From Arthrobacter sp. MYb23 (GTDB lineage: Bacteria; Actinomycetota; Actinomycetes; Actinomycetales; Micrococcaceae), in contig NZ_PCPR01000004.1 of the NCBI RefSeq assembly GCF_002979775.1, forward strand, positions 124,001 to 188,000: a stretch of DNA of 64,000 nt. The letters are read 5' to 3'. Below, one piece after another: positions 42,662-51,918 of this stretch (within the stretch, counting starts at the first letter, position 1; each line of letters starts with the position of its first letter). The position numbers and the translations under genes were made by a program. The notes under the pieces were generated by a model, which saw nothing but the letters and a program-made list of their open reading frames with translations, did no database searches and was not told the origin of the DNA.

Positions 42662-43909
42662 ATGAGCGAAAAGCGAAGGGGCCTCGGCAGGGGTCTTGGG
42701 GCTCTCATTCCTAGCTCGGCCTCGGCCCAGGGAAATGGTGCTGCACCGTCCCGTCCTGTGGATCTGTTCTTTCCAGAGGCGAGGAAGACAGCGGAGACAA
42801 CCGTCGAGACTTTACTCGATGAGTCGAATGCTGCTGACTCCAAGCCGGCTGCCGAAGAGCCTTCAGCCGCATCCCAAGCGGGTGGTGCCCGTGCTGCGAA
42901 GTCAGCGTCCAAATCCGCAGCGAGTAAGTCTTCCCCTGCTAAAACTGCTGCACCGTCAAAAACTGCGGCCAAAGCGTCCGATTCGCGATCGGCTGCCACG
43001 AAGACAGCTGTCAACGAGGCAGGCTCGACGGCGTCTGCCGCTCCTTCCGTTCCGGCGACTCAATCAGCTCCCGAGGTAGAGCTGGTGGAGGTCCCCGGTG
43101 CTCGGTTTGCCGAGATCCCCGTCGGCGACATCCATCCGAACCGCAAACAGCCTCGTTCGGTCTTTGATGAGGACGACATGGCGGAGCTCGTGCACTCTGT
43201 GCGCGAAATCGGCGTCCTCCAGCCAATTGTTGTGCGTACTTCAACCGAAAAGGGTGGAGAACCGTACGAGCTGGTTATGGGCGAACGTCGGTGGCGTGCG
43301 GTCCAAGCTGCGGGCCTTGAGACGATCCCCGCAATTGTTCGTGATACGACTGATGATGACCTTCTCCGCGATGCTTTGCTGGAGAACCTTCACCGTAGTC
43401 AACTGAATCCCCTGGAAGAAGCAGCTGCCTACCAGCAACTTCTGGAGGACTTCGGAACCACGCATGAGCAGCTGGCCGACCGTATTGGTCGCTCACGTCC
43501 TCAGGTGTCCAACACCCTGCGTCTACTCAAGCTTCCGCCGTTGGTCCAGCGCCGTGTTGCCGCAGGTGTCTTGTCTGCAGGGCATGCGCGCGCTTTGCTC
43601 GCACTCCCAGATGCTGCCGCTATGGAACGGATGGCGCAGAAGATCGTGGCCGAGGGTATGTCAGTACGGGCCACCGAAGAATCGGTTGCACTTTATCAGG
43701 ATCCCACCACGCCCGCTAAGAGCAGCATTCCGAAACCGAATGCCCGGCACGAACGCCTGGATTACCTGGCGTCATCGCTATCGGACCGTCTGGACACCAA
43801 TGTGAAGATTACGTTGGGTGCACGTAAGGGCCGTGTGAGCATCGAGTTTGCCAGCGTTGAGGATCTCAACCGAATTATGGATGTTCTTGGTCCCGGCGCC
43901 GAGGACTAG
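42662..43909 (+). CDS. parB: Chromosome partitioning protein ParB
   Basis: A 415-residue CTP-dependent DNA clamp. An N-terminal ParA-contact segment ([12 protein letters not shown]) leads to a low-complexity Ala/Ser/Lys linker of about 110 residues. The CTP-binding domain follows: [22 protein letters not shown] and [14 protein letters not shown]. The helix-turn-helix that reads parS is [22 protein letters not shown]-terminal dimer domain ends the protein. The exact parS copies downstream are its binding sites. Confidence 0.96.
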   Translation: MSEKRRGLGRGLGALIPSSASAQGNGAAPSRPVDLFFPEARKTAETTVETLLDESNAADSKPAAEEPSAASQAGGARAAKSASKSAASKSSPAKTAAPSKTAAKASDSRSAATKTAVNEAGSTASAAPSVPATQSAPEVELVEVPGARFAEIPVGDIHPNRKQPRSVFDEDDMAELVHSVREIGVLQPIVVRTSTEKGGEPYELVMGERRWRAVQAAGLETIPAIVRDTTDDDLLRDALLENLHRSQLNPLEEAAAYQQLLEDFGTTHEQLADRIGRSRPQVSNTLRLLKLPPLVQRRVAAGVLSAGHARALLALPDAAAMERMAQKIVAEGMSVRATEESVALYQDPTTPAKSSIPKPNARHERLDYLASSLSDRLDTNVKITLGARKGRVSIEFASVEDLNRIMDVLGPGAED

Positions 43910-43928
43910 ATTCACTTAGCAGTTGAAA

Positions 43929-43957
43929 GGGGGCTCACACACAGTGTGGGCCCTCCT
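43929..43957 (+). terminator. Probable terminator of the parAB message
   Basis: An inverted repeat GGGGGCTCACAC / GTGTGGGCCCTCC with a short loop, followed by TCTTGTT, about 20 bases after the parB stop. One mismatch lies in the stem. Confidence 0.6.
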
Positions 43958-44028
43958 CTTGTTAACTTCACTTCTGCGATACCGGCCCATCCCCTCCTTC
44001 TACTGCTGACCGCGGCAGCGGGTATCAA

Positions 44029-44042
44029 GTTTCACGTGAAAC
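44029..44042. promoter_or_regulatory. parS: parS site 2
   Basis: Exact GTTTCACGTGAAAC, 120 bases after the parB stop. Confidence 0.95.
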
Positions 44043-44541
44043 CGTGGACGGCGTCTTCTTGGGCGGCAGCGGAACTCGCTTCGGCGCACTGAAGTGTTTG
44101 GGCTCTTCGGTTCCTGTGACTCCGTGATCTAAGGCAGTTCGCCGCTATATGGTGCTGAGGCAGTTGGGTAGAGATCCCATGTGCCGCCTACGACCTTGGA
44201 TTGACGGTCTAAAGCCGTTTCATGAGGTTCCTGGCCCCGTGGGCCACGCAAGGGAGCAAGCGCCCGCGACACGAACCTATGCGCCAAGGGAGACTCACAT
44301 CCCGCCATGTGCACAGTATCCTCTCGTGGTGAGCATCCGATGGACCCAGGACGGTTCACATCAACATCTCTTGGAGATCAAAGGCCATTCGAACCCCCTG
44401 CCTCTTGCAATTTCCCGCGTTGTATAGAGGCCGTGGATAGAGTCCCACGGTCAATACTTGCCAGCTCTGTACAGAAAGGCACAGTCGTGAAAGTGAACGG
44501 CTGACTGCGGCACGGGACCAAGTTCGCCTATCTGGCGGTGT

Positions 44542-44555
44542 GATTCACGTGAAAC
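44542..44555. promoter_or_regulatory. Degenerate parS-like site
   Basis: GATTCACGTGAAAC, one mismatch from the exact palindrome. It shares the flank AAACATAC with the site at 49641, suggesting common ancestry. Confidence 0.7.
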
Positions 44556-45012
44556 ATACGGAGTGCGCCCCTTTTCTGACGTGATTTGTGGGCTAGTGGA
44601 ATCCTGTTGTGAGACGAGTAAGGAACCTGCGACTGGTGGACTGGAGTTCAGCGTCGGTAGGTTCCTGCAAATTGCGCTCGACTACCATGGGGCGGTGTGG
44701 AGGTGATGGACTCCCGGACATTCATTCGCTATGAGGTCTGTGGGACCCGTAGAAACGGGCCCTTTAGTTCGAAACACGAGAACTGGCTGTCATAGTACGC
44801 TGCGGAAAGACGTCAGTTTCAGCCCGCTGGTCGTGGTGGGACGGTTGATAACCCCAGCCAGGTACTGGTGCTGTAGGTGTGCTGCTCGAGTACGACGCTT
44901 CCAAAGTAGTAGGGCCCAGCAAGGAACCTACTTATGGCCTGGAAGTCCATCACAATGCTGCTATTGCCCACGTCCTCGAGGGTGAAGGAGTTGGCCGAAG
45001 GATGCGGGTGGT

Positions 45013-45026
45013 GTTTCACGTGAAAC
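45013..45026. promoter_or_regulatory. parS: parS site 3
   Basis: Exact 14-base palindrome, in the full 16-base form TGTTTCACGTGAAACA. Confidence 0.95.
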
Positions 45027-45080
45027 ATAGTCGATGAACCGGTTCACCAACAGCTATTGCCTGAGAGCCTGAGAGCCTGG

Positions 45081-45140
45081 GAACCCGAGGTCATGAGGGC
45101 CTAGAACCTGAGAACCCGCGGTCATGTGGGCCTAGAGCTT
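45081..45140. repeat. Tandem direct repeat, two units of about 30 bases
   Basis: GAACCCGAGGTCATGAGGGC and GAACCCGCGGTCATGTGGGC begin units that each continue with CTAGA. A shorter GAGAGCCT duplication precedes them. It sits between parS sites 3 and 4. Confidence 0.75.
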
Positions 45141-45260
45141 CCGGCGCCTGAGCCCCAGGCGATTGCGGTCCAGCACTCCCCCCGCGGCTGGTGGTGCTAG
45201 ATGATGCCTGATGCTGCAGCTGCCCTTGTCCAAGCGTGAGAAAGGTGCGATTTTTCCGTC

Positions 45261-45274
45261 GTTTCACGTGAAAC
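45261..45274. promoter_or_regulatory. parS: parS site 4
   Basis: Exact GTTTCACGTGAAAC. Confidence 0.95.
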
Positions 45275-46566
45275 AATCGGGTTCTCGTAGTGTCATAACG
45301 CTTCTTTTGAGACTGAGGCGATGTGTTTCCGCCGGCTGATGTGTTTCTCTGGATGATAAATTCCTGGCACACAGCAGCGTCAACAACACTGCAATTCATT
45401 CTTCTGGGCTGAGTCGCTAGGTGCGCACAGACGAAATTGGATTTCGCTGTTCCATCCAGCCGGCAGACGCGTCCTTCTGTGCGCGCCCTGTCGAATAGGA
45501 CCCATGCCAGGCCTGAACTGACTCGAGAAGCGGAACGCATTGTATGTATCGGACTTCGAATCTTCCCGTCTATGGAAGTCCTTCGCATTCCTCATCAGTG
45601 TCCTGACGACAGGGTTCCACACTCGTGGGAACAATCGTCTGTTGGGGATACTCCACGCGGAAGTAAATCCAACTGCCGGAGTGACCAGCCAATGCTTCTA
45701 GGTGAGCGAAGTGGCAACCTGCATCTCGGGGGTGTTCTGGATTAGTGAGGGGCAGGGTGCATCGCTATAGATGACCGGCTGCCTTGGGCGCTCCCCCGGT
45801 GAGCGATTTGAGGTGGCTCGCTTCTAATCTTCGTTGGGTCAGCGATGCCGTGGGCAGGCAGTGAGCGCGAGCACGATACTGCTGCCGATGTTTGTAGCGG
45901 GCTCATAACTGCTTTCTGCAGTGCCCGCTGCGTCGGACGTACGCATTCCGTCTCCTGCCGTTGTAGGGCAGCGAAGACTGGGAACGGCAGCCCACAGTCC
46001 TATGCAAAATGTCTGGCCGCTGTTGAAGCCTACAGAGGCATCTGGAGCTGTAGTCGAAGAGCTGACGGCGCCCTCATCTATACCTGCCTGCAATTGTCAT
46101 TGAACAGACGCGGCGCGGTGAGGCCAATGAGGACAACCTGGGATGTGCTCAGCATGTGGCACGAATGAAAGGGTCGGACCACGGGCCTGATTCAACTCGG
46201 CGCACGGTGTCCGCTGGAGTAAGGCATCTTGTTGGAAGTTCGTGCTGGCGGAAGTGAGAGCCAATCATTCTGGGCGACAAGGTTACGGGATTGTCTTCGG
46301 CCCGGCCTCCCCGATGATCGCAAGGCGGATGGTCGAAGGGCCTGCCCTTCGGGAGGGAGATATGGCCTTTGGGCCTGAGAAGGATTCACTGGTGAAACAG
46401 TGATGTTGCCCACGAATGGTCAGATGTTGAAGGTCGTCCTTCGAAGATGAACTACTTGGACGCCGGGAGTCCCCCAGCGCGCGTTCGCGATCGGACGCTG
46501 AGGCTATCAATTTGTTCATGTCAGGCGCTTGTAGATGCTGACAATGCAAGTAGGGACCTTCGTACT

Positions 46567-46580
46567 GTTTCACGTGAAAC
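46567..46580. promoter_or_regulatory. parS: parS site 5
   Basis: Exact palindrome in the 16-base form; about 60 bases before a DnaA-box cluster. Confidence 0.95.
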
Positions 46581-46636
46581 AGCACACTACCGGCTGCCGC
46601 GGCGATTGGGAAGGTCCGGGAAGTCTTGTCGAACTC

Positions 46637-46680
46637 AGTGGATAAGCCGGTGGATATCCTTGTGGATAACTTTGGGGATA
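46637..46680. promoter_or_regulatory. DnaA-box cluster in the parS region, part 1
   Basis: Exact TGTGGATAA at 46661, a one-mismatch box at 46637 and weaker matches beside them, all pointing the same way. Confidence 0.75.
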
Positions 46681-46980
46681 ACCATGTGGCTACAGTCCGT
46701 GTTCCCGTCTTCCCTCTTATTAGTTGGGCCGACCATTTCGACCCAGGCGAGCTTCGTCGGAGGGTAGTGGTGCTAGCTCCGTCAGTCTCGTGTAGCGCGG
46801 GCAATCTTTGTGTGCCTGAATGCCGCAGATAGCCCAATTTGCATTGTTTTCTCTCAACACCGCACTGTTAGTTCGACATTCCTCAACATCCGGCCCACCG
46901 GTCATGATGGAGTTCGGCTGGGGTGCATATGTGGGGATGTGGGATCGTGCTGAAGCCTGAGTGTGGGCAAGGTCATGGGC

Positions 46981-47037
46981 AGTGGATAAGCCTGTGGATA
47001 ACGCTGTGCATAAGTCCGTGGATAAGTCTGTGGAATA
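46981..47037. promoter_or_regulatory. DnaA-box cluster in the parS region, part 2
   Basis: Exact TGTGGATAA at 46993, one-mismatch boxes at 46981, 47005 and 47017, and a weaker one at 47029, spaced about 12 bases apart in the same direction, so they face the same side of the helix. Confidence 0.8.
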
Positions 47038-47550
47038 TTCGTGGCTTTCGATTCCCTCCGAAGCAATGTGCCCGTGGCTCGCTGGCACCCCAAGCATGAT
47101 TCTGTCTGCAGTACCCGTTGGCTCACGTTACTAGATCCATGACTTTAGCGTTGGAGGCCTTGTCGCATTCAGAGCCAAAGTTATCGCACCGTTCCTCTGC
47201 ACAGCCGGGTGGTCTCAGCGGTCTCTTCTCAACATCGGACCTTGCACGTTCCATCATATTCATCCGATGTCTCCAACTTTTCTACGGATGCTAAGAGTGG
47301 ATGCGGAGCGTGCAGGGTCGCTCACGCCGGCCACCAAGGCCGTTGCCGAAACAGCCAGAGCCGATTCGGCGGATACGATACCCCGGTGACTAGATGGGGA
47401 TGTCCACGTGGGCCGACGATGGTTATGCCTGACCAACCTAACTCCAAACAACAATAGGATCCTGGTCTAGCTACTAGAGTTCATTCGCTGAGGATCACTG
47501 AGTCCGGATTGGATGGGGCTTCCCAATGGGTCTACCCCAGTGGCAGGTAT

Positions 47551-47564
47551 GTTTCACGTGAAAC
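47551..47564. promoter_or_regulatory. parS: parS site 6
   Basis: Exact palindrome; flanks TATG and AGCTAGAG resemble those of site 7, 93 bases away. Confidence 0.95.
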
Positions 47565-47643
47565 AGCTAGAGCCCAGGGCTGGGGTTGGGGACGGCCTCA
47601 TTCACGTGAGCCGGCTAGCTCCAGTGTTTGGACGCGCCGTTAT

Positions 47644-47657
47644 GTTTCACGTGAAAC
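47644..47657. promoter_or_regulatory. parS: parS site 7
   Basis: Exact palindrome with flanks like site 6. A degenerate ATTCACGTGAGC lies between the two at about 47600. Confidence 0.95.
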
Positions 47658-48317
47658 AGCCAGAGGGCTTTCCCTCGTTTCGGATGAACTGTCGAAACGC
47701 CTGAAGATACTTTTTCCATTGAACGATGCCGAACTGGTGCGATCGTGAACATACTTGATGCCCAGATCCGAGGGCTGCCGATGCCTGCCGGTACGAAGCT
47801 AGATTCTTCAGCTGAGATTCAACATTGGGATGCGCCGCAAGGCACGGGCAGTCAGTAGTTTCCTCTATCAAATGGCCCGGGAAAGAGTAGAGTGCCACCA
47901 CGTCGGAAGGGCTGGGCTGTCGTTAGACCTGGAGTAGTTCTGGGCGTCCTGCACGGGTGGACGGTCCGTCGCAATCGGTTCGACGGTATGACCGCAGTAG
48001 CGGTTAGCCACTGCCCGCCCTTTGTGTATCGAACCGTGTTCACACCTGGCAGCGATGTGAGCAGCCCGAAAACTGGTCTACGACGCAGATAACATCTCCC
48101 GTGATTCGCCGGTGATGCAGAGTCGGGCTATTCCCCTCGCTCAGATCCCCCGGATCCTTTGGCTCTGTTTTGATTACCAGTTGGAAGATGACCAGGCTAC
48201 ATGGTGGTTTCCACGGAAGCGACGGTACTATTCCTCGGATGCCAAACGCTATCTGTGGCTAAGCAATATAGTGAATAGCGGGACATCGACTAACAAGATG
48301 TTCAGAAGCGTGTCTCT

Positions 48318-48331
48318 GTTTCACGTGAAAC
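48318..48331. promoter_or_regulatory. parS: parS site 8
   Basis: Exact GTTTCACGTGAAAC. Confidence 0.95.
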
Positions 48332-49580
48332 GCTCTCATCGATACCGTACTAAGGCTGAACTTTGTAGTTAGGTACGCTCCGGGGTGCGTGCTTTGGCTA
48401 CAAATATAGGTGGGTACGCTCGATGGGCCTGTCGATGACGTTCGCCGACGTAGTAGGGCCGGTGCCCTGACCAGATCGTCTACCATCGGAAGTTGCCGTG
48501 GCCCTTCGGGAACGGTACGAATCATGAGGCCTTGTTCTTATGTCGCACTCGGAGGTGCATTCCGTCCTGGTCGGACTGGCGTTGGTGCTCACCGTGGCCG
48601 AATCGCGGTAGCGCGTGGTTTCATGAAGCTGCAGTGGGAGCATGTGGTGCCAGTTGAACCAACGCAGAAGCTGTGGCTGGAGTCGCGTGATTGCGGGGCA
48701 GCCGTGGCGTTTCTTTGGGGATGTCAGCGGAACGCAGAAGCAGTGGTTGAGTCCTGCAGGCTGTTGCCCGACGTGGGGGGCGGTGGTGGAATCGGTGCCA
48801 GCGCGGGTGGTAAGGGGGCTGGTGCGGAGGGTGCGGCGTCGCCTGCGATGGTGGCAGTTGGGAGCGGTGGGCGCTGCTAACTGGCAAAAGTTGTGGATGA
48901 AGGGCGCTTTTAGGGGCTTGTGGAGACCTAGGGCGCCGTTCCCTGGCTTTGCAGTCCAGGTGGCTTGCTGGAAGCGCGGTTGGTTCTCTGTGAGTAAGTG
49001 AGATTCGCGGTTGCCGAGGGACCTAAGGAGAGTAGATGTTTGGATGCGTTGGACACAAAGCTTGGAAAGACGCTGAGTACGCTCGCGCGGGGTGCCATTA
49101 CCCCTGACCCTATGAAGCAGTAGTGTCAGTGAAGGCGTTGAAGCTGGTCTCCGGCGCTCAGGGACGCAGGGGCGATCATTCAGTCGTGGCGGCCCAAGCG
49201 GACTGCGACAGAGCCCCACAAGCGCTGTTCTAGCGGCCTATTAAGCTCCACTGCACGTAGACGTGGCTTCCGAATCGTCGTTGATTCAGTCTGCAGTGGG
49301 TTAGACGAGGAGCCGGGGTGAATGGATGACCCGCCGGGGCTACTCGTGCACTGGACTCGGCAATGCAATGGTGCTTCACACTCCGCCCGTATCCATAGTG
49401 AACCGCTTTTTCTGGAATTCGGACGACTGGTCGCGTTTACAAGATACAACTATTGACGCTGGGGGCCATGCTAAGCGCGTGACTGACTGCCTGTCGAAGT
49501 TTGATGCGCAGCTGTCCGCCATTCGGTCATTGCTCCGTGTCCGTGTCTCTGCTTGTTGCTGAACGGTATCCTCCTACACG

Positions 49581-49610
49581 CCACGCCACGCCACGCCACG
49601 CCACGCCACG
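49581..49610. repeat. CCACG pentanucleotide microsatellite
   Basis: Six perfect CCACG units in a row, with a partial unit (ACACG) just before. It ends 31 bases before parS site 9. Not a CRISPR array, since there are no spacers. Confidence 0.95.
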
Positions 49611-49640
49611 TGCCGCATTCAACGGCAAACGGCCAATTTG

Positions 49641-49654
49641 GTTTCACGTGAAAC
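49641..49654. promoter_or_regulatory. parS: parS site 9
   Basis: Exact palindrome; 63 bases from site 10. Confidence 0.95.
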
Positions 49655-49703
49655 ATACAATGATTTCTGTTGGACCGGAAGGGGCGACCGCCGGATCACT
49701 CAT

Positions 49704-49717
49704 GTTTCACGTGAAAC
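49704..49717. promoter_or_regulatory. parS: parS site 10
   Basis: Exact palindrome in the 16-base form; last copy before trxA. Confidence 0.95.
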
Positions 49718-50284
49718 AGAACTGGGGGTCTGCGACGTCCCGAGCCGGAAATGCCCACTGGGCAATCACGTGTAGTTAGTACCGTCAGTTCGTGAAGTCA
49801 GTTCACGATGACAGCAGGCAAAGCTCAGTGAGCCACGCGTATAGGTGCGGCACGGGTGTAGGTGCGGCGCAGAAGTGCACAACGGAAGTGCCCTTCGGGA
49901 ACGCTCGGCGGCGGTTCCTACGCGGACCAGTGCTGACCACCCCCATTCCTCCAGTGGGTGCATTCCGTCGAGCAGGATTAACGGAGCAGGCCGCTGTGAG
50001 CACGTGTGGAGCGGCTCGCTTCATACGTCATCAATCCCTTGAGACTCGGCATGGCTGTGCTGGATCTTGATTGGCTCGGATCTAAGGGGAGAAATGATCG
50101 AGGTGGAGTTATGGCAATGACAGGGAGAAGAGAGAGGGGCAAGGGATGGTGAAGGACGGTGAGTTCCCCCTACCCCAGGTAGGGGGAAGCGGACTGGACC
50201 GTTGTGAGGAAACTCAAGCCCACTGAGGCCAAGAAGGCGCAATAAGCGACTGTTTCCGGTTCATTTCTCTGTTAAGTACAACAA

Positions 50285-50326
50285 AACCGACGGCTCCCGC
50301 TCCAGATGGAGCAGCAGCCGTCGGTT
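50285..50326 (-). terminator. Terminator of the trxB-trxA operon
   Basis: Outer stem AACCGACGGCT with its complement and an inner stem of GCTCC/GGAGC. Read on the minus strand it runs into TTTTGTTG, thirty bases after the trxA stop. Confidence 0.85.
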
Positions 50327-50355
50327 CTTGGCAAACTTCAACTAAGCGCGGAGGC

Positions 50356-50682
50356 TTAGGAAAGAACGTCTGCGAATTCCTTCTCGAAGAACTGCTTCGG
50401 CTTGGCGCCGATGACAGTGCTCTTCACTTCTCCCCCACTGAACAGGTACACGGCCGGGATGGACGTGATGCCGTACTCAGCAGCAATGGCGGGGTTGTCG
50501 TCTACGTTGAGTTTCACGACGTCAACCTTGTCGCTGTACTCGACGGAGATCTCGTCGAGGATGGGGCCAAGCTTGCGGCAGGGGCCACACCACTCTGCCC
50601 AGAAGTCCACGATGACCGGCTTCTCGGAAGCCAAGACATCCGTGCTGAAGCTTGCGTCAGTTACGTCTTTTGCGTTGCTCAT
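50356..50682 (-). CDS. trxA: Thioredoxin
   Basis: A 108-residue thiol-disulfide reductant. The active site is WAEWCGPCRKLGP, and the cis-proline loop is TSIPAVYLF. It is reduced by the reductase encoded just upstream in the same operon (35-base gap). In actinobacteria trxB-trxA near the origin is the usual arrangement. Confidence 0.97.
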   Translation of the reverse strand: MSNAKDVTDASFSTDVLASEKPVIVDFWAEWCGPCRKLGPILDEISVEYSDKVDVVKLNVDDNPAIAAEYGITSIPAVYLFSGGEVKSTVIGAKPKQFFEKEFADVLS

Positions 50683-50717
50683 AACTTTTCCCTTCGTATG
50701 GTTGCTTGGATGCAGCT

Positions 50718-51674
50718 TTAGGAGTGCAGGTCTGCGAGGTAGTGCTCGACGTCAAGGGCTGCCACGCAACCGGAGCCCGAAGCCGTGATGGCCTGGCGGT
50801 AGGTGGGGTCGATGACATCGCCCGCGGCGAAGACACCCTTGATGTTCGTCCGGGAGCTGCGGCCCTCAACGGCGATGGTTCCCTCAGGGGTCAGATCGAC
50901 CTTGCCCTTGATGAGGTCCGTGCGGGGGTCGTTACCAATGGCCACGAACACGCCGGTCACTGCGAGCTCGGACTCGGTGCCGTCCACCAGGTTCTTCAGC
51001 TTCAGGCCATTGACCTTGTCCTCGCCAAGAACGTCTTCCACTGCGGTGTTCCACACGAAGTTGATCTTCTCGTGAGCCTGGGCGCGGTCACCCATGATCT
51101 TGGAAGCCTTGAGAGAATCGCGGCGGTGGACAACCGTAACGGACTTCGCGAACTTGGTGAGGAAGAGTGCTTCCTCCATGGCGGAGTCGCCACCACCGAT
51201 GACGGCGATGTCCTGATCCTTGAAGAAGAAACCGTCGCAGGTTGCACACCAGCTAACGCCGTGGCCTGAGAGGCGCTTCTCGTTGGCCAAGCCGAGCTCG
51301 CGGTAAGCCGAACCGGTGGAGAGGATGATGGCCTTCGCCTGGAAGGTCTCCCCCGTTCCAATGGTCACGGTCTTGATGTCGCCGTCGAGGTCCAGCTCGG
51401 TGACATCCTCGAACTGAATCTCGGTACCGAAACGCGCGGCCTGCTTTTCGAAGTTTTCCATCAGGTCCGGACCCATGATGCCGTCGGGGAAGCCGGGGTA
51501 GTTTTCCACGTCGGTGGTGTTCATCAGTTCGCCACCAGCGGTGACGGAACCAGCAATGAGCAGAGGTTTCATGTTGGCGCGGGCGGTGTAAACAGCGGCT
51601 GTGTAGCCAGCGGGGCCTGAACCTACGATGATGACGTCACGCACCTGCGATGCGCTGTTTTCTGCAATGCTCAC
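50718..51674 (-). CDS. trxB: Thioredoxin-disulfide reductase
   Basis: A 318-residue FAD enzyme that reduces thioredoxin with NADPH. FAD site GSGPAGYTAAVYTARA near residue 18, redox pair WCATCDGFF near 140, NADPH site GGGDSAMEEALFL, and the C-terminal FAD motif FAAGDVIDPTYRQA. It starts with GTG. Confidence 0.97.
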   Translation of the reverse strand: MSIAENSASQVRDVIIVGSGPAGYTAAVYTARANMKPLLIAGSVTAGGELMNTTDVENYPGFPDGIMGPDLMENFEKQAARFGTEIQFEDVTELDLDGDIKTVTIGTGETFQAKAIILSTGSAYRELGLANEKRLSGHGVSWCATCDGFFFKDQDIAVIGGGDSAMEEALFLTKFAKSVTVVHRRDSLKASKIMGDRAQAHEKINFVWNTAVEDVLGEDKVNGLKLKNLVDGTESELAVTGVFVAIGNDPRTDLIKGKVDLTPEGTIAVEGRSSRTNIKGVFAAGDVIDPTYRQAITASGSGCVAALDVEHYLADLHS

Positions 51675-51841
51675 GTGGCGTGAACCTCTTCCTTAGTCGA
51701 TGCTGCGGCTCTCGGGGCAGCCATCTGACTCAACCCCTGTTGCGTTCCAAATATTCCGTTGGAGTTGGGGACCCAAAAAGCCACCAACATTCAGGGTACC
51801 GTCTGCAGGCGTGGCGGATCTAAAGCGGTGACGCCAAGGTA

Positions 51842-51898
51842 AGTAGCAGTAGAGGCCGTCTTGACGAATCAAAACGGCCTCTACTGCTACTCAGTTGG
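51842..51898. repeat. Long intergenic hairpin, family copy 3
   Basis: Perfect 18-bp stem (AGTAGCAGTAGAGGCCGT and complement) with a 14-base loop. The outer right tip ACTCAGTTGGG is the same as in the 63542 copy. It lies between trxB and the next gene on the same strand. Confidence 0.75.
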
Positions 51899-51918
51899 GT
51901 GCTGCTACTGAGGTGCGC

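Larger units (their letters stand above)
43910..50355. other. Gene-free centromere-like region with many parS sites
   Basis: About 6.4 kb between parB and the trxBA operon with no convincing gene. Open frames here are short, low-complexity, overlapping and lack ribosome sites. The DNA looks visibly less G+C-rich than the flanking genes. It contains nine exact parS palindromes, degenerate copies at 44542 and near 47601, two DnaA-box clusters, a tandem duplication near 45081-45140 and a CCACG microsatellite. A dedicated partition and origin-organising region is the simplest reading. Confidence 0.8.

Noticed and set aside
48398..49219. A 273-codon minus-strand frame in the parS region
   Set aside because: Rich in Arg, Thr, Pro and His with no domain, no ribosome site and no coding-like codon pattern. 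It overlaps other chance frames of the same kind.
44029..49717. Recurring identical 14-base palindromes as a possible CRISPR array
   Set aside because: Spacing is irregular (tens to over a thousand bases), the repeats are parS sequence, parB is adjacent, and there are no cas genes.
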